DNA of 64,000 nt from an uncultured beta proteobacterium (GCA_903889565.1 CAISYC010000067.1:44535-108534), one strand, 5' to 3'; shown: positions 1 through 8,966, counted from the stretch's first letter. The notes: generated by a model from the letters alone, not told the origin. Numbers and translations are program-made.

Positions 1-99
1 CCGCCTCGGGCGTGATCGCGCCGCGTTGAGCGCGGGAAGGATTTTCAAATTGCGCTATAATTCCAGCTGTTTTTTCGACCCCCCCGGAAAGAGCGCGAA

Positions 100-441
100 A
101 TGAAACGAATTCTGTTGAGCGGTTTTGCTGCTGCCGTGATGCTGGCTGCCGGCGTTAGTGCCCATGCCGACGGCGATGCGGCGGCAGGCAAAAAGAAGAC
201 CACGATGTGTCAGGGATGCCACGGCATTCCCGATTACAAGACGGCATTTCCGTCGGTCTATCGCGTGCCGAAGCTCGGCGGCCAGCATGCCGGCTATATC
301 GTCAAGGCGCTGCAGGGCTACAAGTCCGGCGAGCGCAGCCATCCGACCATGCGCGCCATTGCCGCGGACCTCAGCGATCAGGATATGGCCGATCTCGCCG
401 CGTATTACTCGGCGGACAACCTGAAAACCGCGGGCAAATAG
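100..441 (+). CDS. Periplasmic c-type cytochrome (class I)
   Basis: This is a 113-residue monohaem cytochrome c that would carry electrons in the periplasm. A signal peptide covers about residues 1-23, ending near SAHA-DG. The haem-binding motif CQGCH lies at residues 37-41, and a Met in HPTM is a plausible distal ligand. The ATG follows a purine-rich GGAAAGAG. A TATAAT-like box lies at 56-61, without a convincing -35 element. It is followed after 1 base by a second cytochrome of the same type, so the two probably form an operon and may work as a pair, like the two halves of a cytochrome c4. The partner oxidase or reductase is not visible. The family is certain; the electron donor and acceptor are unknown. 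Confidence 0.9.
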   Translation: MKRILLSGFAAAVMLAAGVSAHADGDAAAGKKKTTMCQGCHGIPDYKTAFPSVYRVPKLGGQHAGYIVKALQGYKSGERSHPTMRAIAADLSDQDMADLAAYYSADNLKTAGK

Positions 442-442
442 G

Positions 443-772
443 ATGATGACGATGAACAGGATTATTTTGATTGCAGCGTTATTTCTCTTCGGCGCCGTTG
501 CACAGGCGGCGGATCCGGCTGCGGGCAAGGAAAAATCGAAAGTCTGCGCGGCCTGTCACGGCGAAGGCGGCGCCGGACTTGAGGCGATGCAGGATTTCCC
601 CCGGCTTGCCGGCCAGTACAACGATTACATCATCCGTGCGCTGAAGGATTACCAGGCGGGCAATCGCAAGAACCCGATCATGAGTGTGCAGGCCAAAACC
701 CTCAGCGCGAACGACATCCTCGATCTGGCGGCGTATTTTTCGAGCCAGCAGGCGCTGGTCGGGAAAAAATAG
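443..772 (+). CDS. Periplasmic c-type cytochrome (class I), second copy
   Basis: This is a 109-residue monohaem cytochrome c related to the gene just upstream. The signal peptide covers about residues 1-22 (AQA-AD), the haem motif CAACH is at residues 35-39, and a Met in NPIM is the likely distal ligand. ATG codons at 443, 446 and 452 are all possible starts; the first gives a longer n-region. The gap to the previous stop codon is one base, which implies translational coupling. The shared G-x-Y-I-x-x-A-L-x-x-Y pattern in both proteins suggests that they arose by duplication. A strong terminator follows directly. Confidence 0.9.
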   Translation: MMTMNRIILIAALFLFGAVAQAADPAAGKEKSKVCAACHGEGGAGLEAMQDFPRLAGQYNDYIIRALKDYQAGNRKNPIMSVQAKTLSANDILDLAAYFSSQQALVGKK

Positions 773-798
773 CTCGCGCTGCAGCGGGTGCCGAGAAA

Positions 799-826
799 AG
801 CCGGACGTTCAGTCCGGCTTTTTTTT
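799..826 (+). terminator. Rho-independent terminator after the cytochrome pair
   Basis: An 8-bp stem AGCCGGAC/GTCCGGCT with a 5-nt loop is followed by a run of eight T. It ends transcription of the two cytochrome genes. The 3' arm runs into the stop codon of the convergent nth gene, which ends at 809, so the hairpin overlaps the last nth codons. Confidence 0.85.
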
Positions 827-1477
827 GTCCGGCATGTTTGCCGCGCCCCGGGTTTTGCCGCGGAATTCGCAGAGATTCGCAATCGGACAGGCCGGGCACT
901 CGGGTTTGCGTGCCTTGCAGATATAGCGGCCGTGCAGGATGAGCCAGTGATGCGCGTGCAGTTTGAATTCGTCGGGTACGAACTTCAGCAGCTTTTGCTC
1001 CACTGCCAGCACGTCGCGGCCCGGCGCGATGCCGGTGCGGTTGGATACGCGAAAAATGTGGGTGTCGACAGCGATGGTCGGTTGGGCGAAGGCGATGTTG
1101 AGCACGACGTTGGCAGTCTTGCGGCCCACGCCGGGTAGTTGCTCCAGTGCTTCACGCGTTTGCGGCACGTGGCCTTCATGGTGTTCCAGCAGCCGTGCAC
1201 AGGTGGCGATGATGTTTTTCGCCTTCGTGCGGTAGAGCCCGATGCGCTTGATATAAGTTTCGAGTCCGGCCACGCCCAGCGCCAGGATTTGCCGCGGCGT
1301 ATTCGCGACCTTGTAGAGTTCGCGCGTCGCCAGATTGACGCTTTTGTCGGTGGCCTGCGCGGACAGGATGACCGCAACCAGCAGTTCGAATGCCGATGCG
1401 TATTCGAGTTCGCTCCTCGGCGTCGCGCTGGCGGCGCGCAGCCGCTTGAAAATTTCAGTGCGTTTCGCGGTATTCAT
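809..1477 (-). CDS. nth: Endonuclease III
   Basis: This is a DNA N-glycosylase/AP lyase of base-excision repair that removes oxidised pyrimidines. With the start at 1477 the protein has 222 residues. The catalytic Lys120 (in the helix-hairpin-helix LPGVGRK) and Asp138 (VDTH) then fall at the same positions as in the E. coli enzyme, which supports this start over the upstream ATG at 1552. The C-terminal [4Fe-4S] ligands follow C-x6-C-x2-C-x5-C in the segment starting CKARKPEC. It is convergent with the cytochrome operon. In many betaproteobacteria nth sits near rsxB, as here. Confidence 0.97.
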   Translation of the reverse strand: MNTAKRTEIFKRLRAASATPRSELEYASAFELLVAVILSAQATDKSVNLATRELYKVANTPRQILALGVAGLETYIKRIGLYRTKAKNIIATCARLLEHHEGHVPQTREALEQLPGVGRKTANVVLNIAFAQPTIAVDTHIFRVSNRTGIAPGRDVLAVEQKLLKFVPDEFKLHAHHWLILHGRYICKARKPECPACPIANLCEFRGKTRGAANMPDKKKPD

Positions 1478-1709
1478 CGCGGATTCGCGGCGATTATGAC
1501 GACGGCGTGACGCGGCTGACGAATAAATGCATGCTACCGCCCAAATCTCCACGCGGCACCGGCAACGCGGCGCGCACTAATTCACGAATCATCGTGGTGC
1601 TTCGCATTTGCATAATTTAACCTGATGAATTGTAATGAATTAAATTGGCCGGCCGGAATGGCATGCAATTTGCAATTATCCGCTTGGGAAAACCTGTGGA
1701 ACGTGCATT

Positions 1710-2603
1710 ATGCCCGCAGGTGGTGGAGGATTGATGAGACGCGACAGTAACCGAACCAAGCAAATCGGTTCGTATATTTTGAATCAGGACCGTCACCGCT
1801 GGCTGACGCTCGGCGTGCTGACCCTGCTGCTGGTGGCGGCGGTCGACTATGCGTTCGCGTTCAAGCTGCAACTGACGATATTGTATGCGTTGCCGATTCT
1901 CATGCTGACATGGGCGTCGGGGCGTCTGCTCGGCGCGGTGCTGTCGGTGGTGGTGTGCAGCACCTGGGCGCTGATCGATATCGCCGCAGGTCGTTATCTG
2001 GATCAGCCGAAAATGCTCTACTGGGAGTGGGGCGTCACGCTGCTCGGTTTTCTGCTGCTGGTGCTCGGCCTCACCGCGTTGCGCAGAATGGTCGAAGAGG
2101 CGCACTTTCAATCGCGCAAGGATACGCTAACCGGGCTCGTCAACAAGGGGGGGTTCTACCAGGTTGTCGGCACCGAAATGGAAGTCTGCCGGCGTTATCA
2201 CCGCACGCTGTCGATCGCCTATATCGACTGCGACAACTTCAAGTCGGTCAACGACCGGTACGGCCATCATGTCGGCGATGAACTGTTGCGGGTGATCTCG
2301 AAAACCATGCAGCGCAAACTGCGCTCGTCGGATCTGCCGGGGCGTCTCGGCGGCGACGAGTTCGCCGTCATGCTGCCGGAAACCAGCGCCGAGGCCTGCC
2401 GCATGGTGGTCGAAATGCTGCAGCAGCGGCTGCTGCAGGAAATGGCCGAACATCAATGGCCGGTCACTTTCAGCATCGGCATCGCGACGTTCACGCGCAT
2501 GCCGCAGTCGATCGAGGACATGATCCGTCAGGCCGACAAGCTGATGTACGCGGTGAAGAACACCAGTAAGGGAGCGATCAAGCAGGAGGTTTTTGCCGGC
2601 TGA
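1710..2603 (+). CDS. Membrane diguanylate cyclase (GGDEF)
   Basis: This protein is predicted to make cyclic di-GMP from two GTP. The N-terminal third holds hydrophobic segments typical of a small multi-pass membrane sensor module (LTLGVLTLLLVAAVDYAF, LTILYALPILML and later ones). A GGDEF domain follows, starting at DTLTGLVNKGGF. The active-site loop GGDEF is intact, and an RxxD motif (RSSD) lies five residues before it, the usual spacing of an inhibitory I-site, so product inhibition is likely. The ATG at 1710 is used here; the ATG at 1734 is an alternative. No PAS, GAF or EAL domain is present, and the input signal is unknown. Confidence 0.92.
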   Translation: MPAGGGGLMRRDSNRTKQIGSYILNQDRHRWLTLGVLTLLLVAAVDYAFAFKLQLTILYALPILMLTWASGRLLGAVLSVVVCSTWALIDIAAGRYLDQPKMLYWEWGVTLLGFLLLVLGLTALRRMVEEAHFQSRKDTLTGLVNKGGFYQVVGTEMEVCRRYHRTLSIAYIDCDNFKSVNDRYGHHVGDELLRVISKTMQRKLRSSDLPGRLGGDEFAVMLPETSAEACRMVVEMLQQRLLQEMAEHQWPVTFSIGIATFTRMPQSIEDMIRQADKLMYAVKNTSKGAIKQEVFAG

Positions 2604-2611
2604 GCGGTGCT

Positions 2612-3205
2612 TCAGCGCGAGTCGCGTTTTTGTGTCAGCCGCGCACGCGCGCGTTCGATCGCCTGTTCGACTGCGCGGCGTTTGCGCGCTGACGCAGTCG
2701 TCGCCGCCAGTTTTGCTGCTGCCGTTTCGCGTAATTTCGCCAGCCGCTGCTCGCGCGCAGCAAAACGCGCACGCGCCATTGGCGCAGATGGCGCGTGGTC
2801 GGCGGGAATCATGCGGATACAATCGACCGGGCATGGCGGCAGACAGAGTTCGCAGCCCGTGCAGGCTTCCGCGATCACGGTGTGCATCAGTTTGGCGGCG
2901 CCGACGATCGCATCGACCGGGCAGGCCTCGATACATAACCGGCAGCCGATGCAGGCGGCTTCGTCGATCAGCGCCAGCGCCGGTGCCTTGGTTACGCCGA
3001 AGCGCGGATCGACCGCCTGGAAAGCGGCACCGAGCGCAGTCGCCAGCGCGCGTGCAGTCTCGTCGCCGCCCGGCGGGCATTGATTCGCAGCGGCCGCGCC
3101 GTCGGCCATCGCCTCGGCATACGGGCGGCATCCGCTGTATCCGCATTGGCGGCACTGCGTCTGCGGTAGCAGTGCATCGAGTTTTTCGATCAGTTCGGGG
3201 TTCAT
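2612..3205 (-). CDS. rsxB: Electron transport complex protein RsxB/RnfB-like ferredoxin
   Basis: This 197-residue iron-sulfur protein is related to RnfB/RsxB. An N-terminal region with CRQCGYSGC and a downstream Cys (QCPPGG) matches the domain that holds one [4Fe-4S] cluster. Two ferredoxin-type C-x2-C-x2-C-x3-C motifs follow ([12 protein letters not shown] and [12 protein letters not shown]). The C-terminal tail is basic and coiled-coil-like. The short form lacks the long hydrophobic N-terminus of canonical RnfB, and no rnfA/C/D/G/E genes lie nearby, so it may act as a free ferredoxin. It faces away from the permease gene at 3320. The family is sure; membership of a complex is doubtful. Confidence 0.9.
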   Translation of the reverse strand: MNPELIEKLDALLPQTQCRQCGYSGCRPYAEAMADGAAAANQCPPGGDETARALATALGAAFQAVDPRFGVTKAPALALIDEAACIGCRLCIEACPVDAIVGAAKLMHTVIAEACTGCELCLPPCPVDCIRMIPADHAPSAPMARARFAAREQRLAKLRETAAAKLAATTASARKRRAVEQAIERARARLTQKRDSR

Positions 3206-3319
3206 CTTTCACATCGTGGCGGCCGGCAGCTGGCGCGATTCTAGCAGCGCCCCGGTTTGACCGGCGGCAGGTCGCATGATAGAACCCGCGCTTAGCGTTG
3301 TTTTTGGAGACACCCCGGC

Positions 3320-4369
3320 GTGGACATCAGAATCGAGCATTTAACGCGCATCGCCGCGGTGACGTTGTTGACGGTCGGCTGCCTGCTGGTGCTGCAACCC
3401 TTCGTCACCGCGCTGCTGTGCGCGGCCATCGTGTGTTTTTCGACCTGGCCCTGTTATGACTGGCTGCTGCGCCGGATGAAGGGTCGCAGCACGCTTGCCG
3501 CACTGGTGATGACGCTGATTCTGATCCTGTTCATGGTGTTGCCGGTCGCGCTGCTCGCGCTGACGCTTGCCGATACCGCGACGCCGGCGATTGACTGGCT
3601 GCGTGAGACGCTTGCCAATGGACTGCCGCAACCGCCGGATTGGGTCAAGGCATTGCCGGTGGTCGGCGACGGCCTCGATGCGGGCTGGCGCGAAATGGCC
3701 GTGAGCAAGGTGAAACTCGCCGAAGCGATGAAAAGGATCGCGCCGCCCCTGCAGCAGGGGCTGATCAAATCTGGGCTGGTGCTTGGCGAGGGCGTGATTC
3801 AACTCAGTCTCGCCGCTTTCATCGCTTTTTTTCTCTACCGCGACGGTGCCACGCTGGTGGCGGCGGCGCGCGCAGCGATGCGCCGGCTCGCCGGCGAACT
3901 CGCGCCCGACTTGCTGGTCACGGTCGGCGGCACGGTGCAAGGTGTCGTTTACGGACTGGTCGGCACCGCCATCGCGCAGGGCGTCGTTTCCGTAATCGGC
4001 TTTCTGATCGCCGGCGTGCCGGGTGCGTTGCTGCTGGGCTTTCTGACCTTTCTGTTGTCGATGGTGCCGATCGGTCCGCCGCTGATCTGGGGCGGCGCGG
4101 CGGCGTGGCTCGCCTACGAGGGCCAAACCGGGTGGGCGGTGTTCATGGTCGTCTATGGTCTGGTCGTCATCAGCGGCATCGACAACGTGATCAAGCCGCT
4201 GTTGATCAGCCGCGGCAGCAGCCTGCCGTTCGCGCTGGTATTTCTCGGCGTGATGGGCGGCGTGGTGGCTTTCGGCTTCGTCGGCATCTTCATCGGTCCG
4301 ACGCTGCTGGCGGTCGGCCTGACCGTGCTCGACCAGTGGCTGAAGCCCTATGTGGAGCAGCCGGGCTGA
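3320..4369 (+). CDS. AI-2E family transporter (PerM/YdiK-like permease)
   Basis: This is a 349-residue multi-pass membrane protein of the AI-2 exporter-like superfamily. It has an N-terminal pair of hydrophobic helices, a central soluble-looking segment (about residues 95-150) and a C-terminal group of helices ending in GFVGIFIGPTLLAV. The motif PIGPPLIWGGAA is typical of the family. The start is GTG at 3320, preceded by TTGGAGA. Substrates in this family vary (autoinducers, Na+/H+ exchange and unknowns), so the specific function is not assigned. It stands alone between the divergent rsxB and the convergent bpt. Confidence 0.9.
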   Translation: MDIRIEHLTRIAAVTLLTVGCLLVLQPFVTALLCAAIVCFSTWPCYDWLLRRMKGRSTLAALVMTLILILFMVLPVALLALTLADTATPAIDWLRETLANGLPQPPDWVKALPVVGDGLDAGWREMAVSKVKLAEAMKRIAPPLQQGLIKSGLVLGEGVIQLSLAAFIAFFLYRDGATLVAAARAAMRRLAGELAPDLLVTVGGTVQGVVYGLVGTAIAQGVVSVIGFLIAGVPGALLLGFLTFLLSMVPIGPPLIWGGAAAWLAYEGQTGWAVFMVVYGLVVISGIDNVIKPLLISRGSSLPFALVFLGVMGGVVAFGFVGIFIGPTLLAVGLTVLDQWLKPYVEQPG

Positions 4370-4381
4370 CGCTTTGCGCGC

Positions 4382-5113
4382 CTAGCCGTTCGGCGGCAGC
4401 GGCTGCCAGCGGTTGTTGACCAATCCCTCGATCGGCCGGAAATTCGTCTTGTAGGCCATCTTGCGGCTTTGCCCGATCCAGTAGCCGAGATACAGATAGG
4501 CGAGGCCGCGCGCGCGGCAGCGTTCGATCTGCCACAGAATGTTGTAGGTGCCGAAACTGGCGGCGGCGTTGTCCGGATCGAAAAAGGTGTAGACCGACGA
4601 CAGGCCGTCCGGCAGTTCATCGACGATGCTGACCATGCGCAGCACGCCGGCCTCGCGAAACTCGATCAGGCGCGTCTCGACATTGCTTTGCAGCAGGAAG
4701 TGGCGGTATTGCTCGCGGCTGTCCTGGTCCATGCCGCCGCCAGCGTGACGCGCGGCCTGGTAACGCAGGTAGAGCGCATAGTGTTCGGCGCTGTATTTGA
4801 GATCGAGGATCTGCGTTGTCAGCGCATTGTGCTTTTTCCAGATCCGGCGCTGGGTGCGGTTGGCGGCGAATTCGGGGGCGACGATGCGCACCGGCACGCA
4901 GGCGCGGCAGTGATCGCAATAGGGGCGGTAGGTGAAGGCGCCGCTGCGGCGGAAGCCCGCCTGCACCAGTTCGCCGTAGACCGGTCCGTCGATCAGATGG
5001 CTGGGCGTGGCGACCTGTGAACGCGCCATCCGTTCCGGCAGATAGCTGCAGGGGTAGGGAGCGGTCGCATAGAACTGCAGTACCGACAGAAAGTTGTCGT
5101 TAAGCGATGTCAT
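4382..5113 (-). CDS. bpt: Aspartate/glutamate leucyltransferase (arginyltransferase family)
   Basis: This protein transfers Leu from Leu-tRNA to proteins with N-terminal Asp or Glu, marking them for ClpAP degradation in the bacterial N-degron pathway. The 243-residue protein shows the family's Cys-rich N-terminal segment [15 protein letters not shown] and the conserved ending YLGYWI...MAYKTNFRP. Its ATG overlaps the aat stop codon by 4 bases, so aat-bpt is a two-gene operon and both ends of the N-degron input are made together. This arrangement is common in betaproteobacteria. Confidence 0.94.
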   Translation of the reverse strand: MTSLNDNFLSVLQFYATAPYPCSYLPERMARSQVATPSHLIDGPVYGELVQAGFRRSGAFTYRPYCDHCRACVPVRIVAPEFAANRTQRRIWKKHNALTTQILDLKYSAEHYALYLRYQAARHAGGGMDQDSREQYRHFLLQSNVETRLIEFREAGVLRMVSIVDELPDGLSSVYTFFDPDNAAASFGTYNILWQIERCRARGLAYLYLGYWIGQSRKMAYKTNFRPIEGLVNNRWQPLPPNG

Positions 5114-5823
5114 TGTTCCGCATCAGCATCGTCGTAGAGTATCCAGGGTCCGGGCTTCTGCGGGTAGTTTACCAATTCGGCGAGTTTTCGCATAAATGCC
5201 GGCCGCGGCATTTCCCGCGCGCCCATCGTGGCGAGGTGCGCGGTGTGCATCTGGCAGTCGATCAGGCCGAAATGATGGCGTGCGAGGTGGCGCGCGAGTT
5301 CGACCAGGGCGATCTTGGAAGCGTCGCGCGCGCGCGAAAACATCGACTCGCCGTAGAACATGCGGCCCAGCGCGACGCCGTACAGCCCGCCGGCAAGCTC
5401 GCCGTCGCGCCACACTTCGATCGAATGCGCGATGCCGCGGGCGTGCAGGGCGCAGTATGCATCGATCATATCGCCGGTGATCCAGGTGCCGTCCTGGCCG
5501 TCGCGCGGCTCGGCGCAGGCCTGCATGACCCTGCGGAATGCGCTGTCGGCGCGCGCCGAAAAGCCGCCGTTGCGCATGACCTTGGCGAGCGAACGCGTGA
5601 CGCGGACCTCGGCGGGAGCAAGCACCATGCGCGGATCAGGGTTCCACCACAGGATCGGCTGGCCGTCGCTGAACCACGGAAAGATGCCATGACGGTAGGC
5701 GTCGATCAGCCGTTGCGGCGAGAGGTCGGCGCCGGCGGCGAGCAGGCCATTGGGGTCGGTCAGCGCCGATTCCGCGGGCGGAAACGGTTCGTCGGGTTGC
5801 AGCCAGCGAATCATGCCGCCCAT
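5110..5823 (-). CDS. aat: Leucyl/phenylalanyl-tRNA--protein transferase
   Basis: This 237-residue L/F-transferase adds Leu or Phe to proteins with N-terminal Arg or Lys. Family signatures are visible: [21 protein letters not shown] near the N-terminus, [15 protein letters not shown], and FGESMFS-like [10 protein letters not shown] late conserved block reads [16 protein letters not shown]. It is the first gene of the aat-bpt operon. The start at 5823 fits the usual family length. No nearby clpA or clpS is seen in the window. Confidence 0.96.
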   Translation of the reverse strand: MGGMIRWLQPDEPFPPAESALTDPNGLLAAGADLSPQRLIDAYRHGIFPWFSDGQPILWWNPDPRMVLAPAEVRVTRSLAKVMRNGGFSARADSAFRRVMQACAEPRDGQDGTWITGDMIDAYCALHARGIAHSIEVWRDGELAGGLYGVALGRMFYGESMFSRARDASKIALVELARHLARHHFGLIDCQMHTAHLATMGAREMPRPAFMRKLAELVNYPQKPGPWILYDDADAEQ

Positions 5824-5875
5824 TCTACGTGCGGCGCCATCCGCGCGCGCGGGCGCCTCGCGGCAGCTAGGGCGG

Positions 5876-6637
5876 CTAGTCGGTGTGGCGGTCGATGCCG
5901 CGCAGGCGCGCGGCGTCGCGTATGACGATCTGGCGGCCGTTGACTTCGATGGCGCCGGCGGTGATCAACTCGTGCAGCGTGCGCGAAAAATATTCCGGCG
6001 TCACCGACAGCCGCGAGGCGATGATGCTTTTTTTCGCCGGCAGCAGCGCGGTGAGCAGGTTGGCGCTACCGGCGGTGGCGCAGGCCAGCAGGTAGTTGAC
6101 GATGCGGGTGCGTCCGGATTGCAGCGAAATCGACTCGATGTCGATGGCGAATCCGCGTGCTTCGCGCGCCGCCAGTGCTGCCAGCGCCAGCGCCAGCGCT
6201 GCATCGCGAGCGGCAATATCCAACAGCGTTTCGCGCGGGATCAGGACCAGCGAACTGTCGACCAGCGTTTCCGCGCCGGCGAAGGTGGCCACGCCAAGCA
6301 GGGTTGCGGCGAGTCCCATGACGTCGCCCGCTTCGACCAGGCGCACGACCTTCACGCCGCTGGTCGCATCGCCGACCGACAGCATCATGCGGCCGCTGGC
6401 GACCACGTAGAGTCCGGTGCAATGTGTGCCGCTGGCGAACAGCGGCGCGCCGCGCGCGAGATCGATGCGGGCAGCGCCCGCGGCAACGCGGGCCAGCGTC
6501 GCGGCCGGCAGATTGCGCAATGCGGCGACCGAGCGCAGGGCCACCGTAATTTCACGATTCGGCACGACCGCCTTTGCGCGGATGGTATTGAGGCGTCTGG
6601 CGTCGCGCGTGGCGACACGCTCGTCGCGTGCATTCAT
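5876..6637 (-). CDS. Crp/Fnr-family transcriptional regulator (no N-terminal Fe-S cysteines)
   Basis: This 253-residue regulator has a cyclic-nucleotide-type beta-roll (about residues 45-140), a dimer helix and a C-terminal winged helix. The recognition helix reads TPEYFSRTLHEL; the E..SR pattern matches that of FNR proteins, which read TTGAT half-sites. The FNR cysteine cluster is absent, so it is more like the Dnr/NnrR class, which can sense NO through haem, or another effector type; this is inference. A perfect TTGAT-N4-ATCAA box lies 62 bases upstream of the start (6699-6712), pointing to control by FNR or by itself. Confidence 0.88.
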   Translation of the reverse strand: MNARDERVATRDARRLNTIRAKAVVPNREITVALRSVAALRNLPAATLARVAAGAARIDLARGAPLFASGTHCTGLYVVASGRMMLSVGDATSGVKVVRLVEAGDVMGLAATLLGVATFAGAETLVDSSLVLIPRETLLDIAARDAALALALAALAAREARGFAIDIESISLQSGRTRIVNYLLACATAGSANLLTALLPAKKSIIASRLSVTPEYFSRTLHELITAGAIEVNGRQIVIRDAARLRGIDRHTD

Positions 6638-6698
6638 GTCAGGCGTTCAGCGTAGTTATGGTCGGACTCCAGTAAACCCGTAAACGCGGCATGACGGT

Positions 6699-6712
6699 TT
6701 GATATGGATCAA
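6699..6712. promoter_or_regulatory. FNR/ANR-type box upstream of the Crp/Fnr regulator gene
   Basis: The sequence TTGATATGGATCAA is a perfect match to the FNR consensus TTGAT-N4-ATCAA. It lies between the stop codon of the radical SAM gene and the ATG at 6637. A class II position (-41.5) would put the transcription start about 27 bases before the ATG. Confidence 0.75.
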
Positions 6713-6777
6713 TCGTCCATGCGATTGCCGCCGCCCCCGTTCGGCTGTGTTTTGACGGACGGTGGGGGGCTGTCCGT

Positions 6778-7734
6778 TCAGCCGTAGGCAATGCAGTTTT
6801 CGCATACGGTGCCGGTGACATCGCGCCGCAAGTGGGCTGCGCGCAGGTTGACGAAGGACTCGGAATTCCATGCCTCCATGAACGACTGCTTGTTCAGATC
6901 GCCCATCGTCCAGTTCAGCGTCGCATCGAAGCAGCAGGCCGACAGCTTGCCCTCGGCGGTAACATGGCCTTCGGTAAAGGCCGACCAGCAGGGCAGCGGT
7001 TCGCGCAGCGCGCCGATGCGTCCCTGGTTGCCGGCGGTGGGCCGGTAACCGAGCTCGCTTTCGCGCTGGGTGGCGAACGCGCCCATTGAATAGAGCGGCA
7101 GCCAGTAATGCTCGTCGACGTAGGGCCGCACCTGCGCGGCGAGCAGTTGTTCCATTTTCACCTGCTGCTCGCCGTCATAGCGGATCGACGAGGCATAAAG
7201 GCCGGTCTTGTAGTTCTTTTCGCGGCGCACCTCCCAGCTGCTGCGAATGTTCGTCAGCGCATGGCGGAACAGCCGGCCGGCCACCCCCATGATCTGCTCG
7301 AATTGCGCCTCGTCGGCGGCGTTGACCGACCACTTGAGCGAGTCGAGACCGGCCTTCATGCATTCATCGACCGCCTCCGGAAACGCCATCGAGGCGTTGG
7401 AGGTTAGAAAAACGTAGGGCATCCCCAGTTCGGCTTTCAGATAGGCGATGCAATCGACCAGCAGGCGCGGATTCATGAACGATTCGCCAAGGTAGAACAC
7501 GCCGATTTCTTCGACGCCGGCCTCGCGCATTTCGCGCGTAACCCGTTTGAACAGGTTGAAATCCATGTCCCACTTGGGCTGCGCCTCGCGCGTGCGCAGC
7601 GCGCAGAAGCCGCAGCGGTAGTTGCAGCGCGGCGAGATTTCGATTTTCACGCTCTTCGGCGCCGGCGGCGCCGCCTTCAGGTATTGCGACGGAATGCGCG
7701 TGACGTTGTCGATGCGTTCGGTGATATTGGACAT
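6778..7734 (-). CDS. Radical SAM protein with SPASM-like C-terminus
   Basis: This 318-residue radical SAM enzyme has its [4Fe-4S] SAM-cluster motif CNYRCGFC near residue 35. The C-terminal region has further cysteines (PCWSAF, SACCFDATL, CENCIAYG), as in SPASM/twitch domains that bind auxiliary clusters. The substrate is not recognisable, and no partner peptide or obvious pathway gene lies beside it. An FNR-type box (7802-7815) about 68 bases upstream of the ATG indicates induction under oxygen limitation. The gene is divergent from the first universal stress protein gene, which has its own box. Confidence 0.85.
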   Translation of the reverse strand: MSNITERIDNVTRIPSQYLKAAPPAPKSVKIEISPRCNYRCGFCALRTREAQPKWDMDFNLFKRVTREMREAGVEEIGVFYLGESFMNPRLLVDCIAYLKAELGMPYVFLTSNASMAFPEAVDECMKAGLDSLKWSVNAADEAQFEQIMGVAGRLFRHALTNIRSSWEVRREKNYKTGLYASSIRYDGEQQVKMEQLLAAQVRPYVDEHYWLPLYSMGAFATQRESELGYRPTAGNQGRIGALREPLPCWSAFTEGHVTAEGKLSACCFDATLNWTMGDLNKQSFMEAWNSESFVNLRAAHLRRDVTGTVCENCIAYG

Positions 7735-7801
7735 GGAGGATGGCCGCTGGCCCCGGTTGGTTCGACGTCGCCCACGCTAACCAGAACTCCTTGCGTCTGC
7801 A

Positions 7802-7815
7802 TTGATATGGGTCAA
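7802..7815. promoter_or_regulatory. FNR/ANR-type box for the radical SAM gene
   Basis: TTGATATGGGTCAA matches the FNR consensus with one deviation in the second half-site. The centre lies about 74 bases from the radical SAM start codon at 7734, so a class II promoter would leave a leader of about 33 bases. Confidence 0.65.
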
Positions 7816-7875
7816 GGCGGGGCGTGCGCGGCGCTCTTGCGGCACCGTCAGGGCCGCCGGTCATGGTAACGTTTC

Positions 7876-7889
7876 TTGATGCAGATCAA
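7876..7889. promoter_or_regulatory. FNR/ANR-type box for the universal stress protein genes
   Basis: TTGATGCAGATCAA is a perfect FNR consensus site in the divergent region between the radical SAM gene and the first usp gene. It is 60 bases from the neighbouring box, so each divergent promoter probably has its own site. Anaerobic, FNR-dependent usp genes are well known in Pseudomonas and related bacteria. Confidence 0.7.
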
Positions 7890-8014
7890 AACATCAGGGG
7901 CCGGCGGCCCTATGATGGCTTCAGGCAGTTGTGTCGCCGGGCAGGCGCCGGCGACGCCGGTTGATGGGGCCGCGACCGATTGGAAGGCGGCCACTTTGCA
8001 GAGGGGTAAACGTC

Positions 8015-8458
8015 ATGTTCAAGCATATTCTGATACCGACCGACGGGTCGGCGGTGGCCGGCAAGGCGGTCAAGGCGGGGATCGAACTGGCGAAGGAGAT
8101 CGGCGCCCGCATCACGGTCTACTACGGCATTGATCCGATGCCGGCGCCCTATTACGGCGACGGCTACACAATAGACGCGCGGGTGATTGAGGATATCGAG
8201 CGCAGCGCGCGTGCCGGCGCCGAAAAGGCACTGGCCAAGGTGGCCAAGCTTGCCGCTGCCGCGGGCGTGCCCTGCGCAGGAGTCATCAACAAACCGCCGA
8301 CGCCGTACGACGGCATCATCGCGGTGGCCAAGAAGCAGAAATGCGACGTCATATTCATGGCGTCCCACGGCCGGCGCGGCATTGCCGGCGTGGTGCTCGG
8401 CAGCGTCACCAACAAGGTGCTGTCGCATTCGAAGATTCCGGTGCTGGTTTACCGCTGA
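8015..8458 (+). CDS. Universal stress protein (UspA family)
   Basis: This is a 147-residue UspA-fold protein. It begins MFKHILIPTDGS and ends with the ATP-binding signature GxxG-x9-GSVTNKVL, read here as GRRGIAGVVLGSVTNKVL, which suggests the ATP-binding subtype. The start at 8015 is chosen over the longer ORF because it is preceded by GAGGGG and matches the conserved family N-terminus. A second usp gene follows 54 bases downstream. The FNR box upstream suggests a role in anaerobic or energy-starvation survival. Confidence 0.92.
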   Translation: MFKHILIPTDGSAVAGKAVKAGIELAKEIGARITVYYGIDPMPAPYYGDGYTIDARVIEDIERSARAGAEKALAKVAKLAAAAGVPCAGVINKPPTPYDGIIAVAKKQKCDVIFMASHGRRGIAGVVLGSVTNKVLSHSKIPVLVYR

Positions 8459-8512
8459 GTTGGCTGACGCTGCGGCAGCCGTCGCCGCTTGATTGACGAA
8501 GGAAGGGATGCC

Positions 8513-8941
8513 ATGAAAATTCTTGTTGCGATTGACGGTTCCGCCCACTCGCTCGATTCGGTCCGCTTCGTCATCGAACACGCCAACTGGTATCGCGAAA
8601 AGCCCGTGCTCGAACTGGTTTTCGTGCATGCGCCGCTGCCTCATCTGCCGCGCATGGGCATGGTGGTCGGCAACGAACAGATCCAGCGCTATTATCAGGA
8701 AGAGGGTGCCGCCGCGCTGGCCGGCGCCAAGCGCCTGCTCGAGGCTTCGAACCTCGCCTACAGCGAACACATACTGGTCGGGCCGGTTGCGGAGTCGATC
8801 GTGCAGCATGCAAATACCGCGTCCTGCGATCTGGTGGTGGTGGGCAACCGCGGCATGGGGGCGGCCGCTAATTTCCTGCTTGGTTCAGTGGCCAACCGCG
8901 TGCTGCATTTGTCGCCGGTGCCGGTGCTGGTGGTGAAGTAA
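8513..8941 (+). CDS. Universal stress protein (UspA family), second copy
   Basis: This is a 142-residue UspA-fold protein starting MKILVAIDGS. Its C-terminal motif GNRGMGAAANFLLGSVANRVL carries the ATP-binding glycines. The start at 8513 follows GGAAGGGA and gives the canonical N-terminus; the upstream ATG at 8489 is unlikely. It is probably co-transcribed with the preceding usp gene. The neighbouring PatZ-like gene is convergent. Paired usp genes and acyl-CoA synthetase/acetyltransferase fusions are often found together in facultative anaerobes. Confidence 0.92.
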   Translation: MKILVAIDGSAHSLDSVRFVIEHANWYREKPVLELVFVHAPLPHLPRMGMVVGNEQIQRYYQEEGAAALAGAKRLLEASNLAYSEHILVGPVAESIVQHANTASCDLVVVGNRGMGAAANFLLGSVANRVLHLSPVPVLVVK

Positions 8942-8966
8942 AACCGGTGCGCGCCCCGCGCGCCGC

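Noticed and set aside
25-61. Full sigma-70 promoter before the first cytochrome gene
   Set aside because: TATAAT is present, but the nearest TTGAGC is 25 bases away, outside the normal spacing, so only a -10-like box can be claimed.
2127-3212. 361-codon minus-strand ORF opposite the diguanylate cyclase and rsxB
   Set aside because: It is a shadow frame: its Arg/Pro-rich translation has no motifs and both overlapped genes have clear family signatures.
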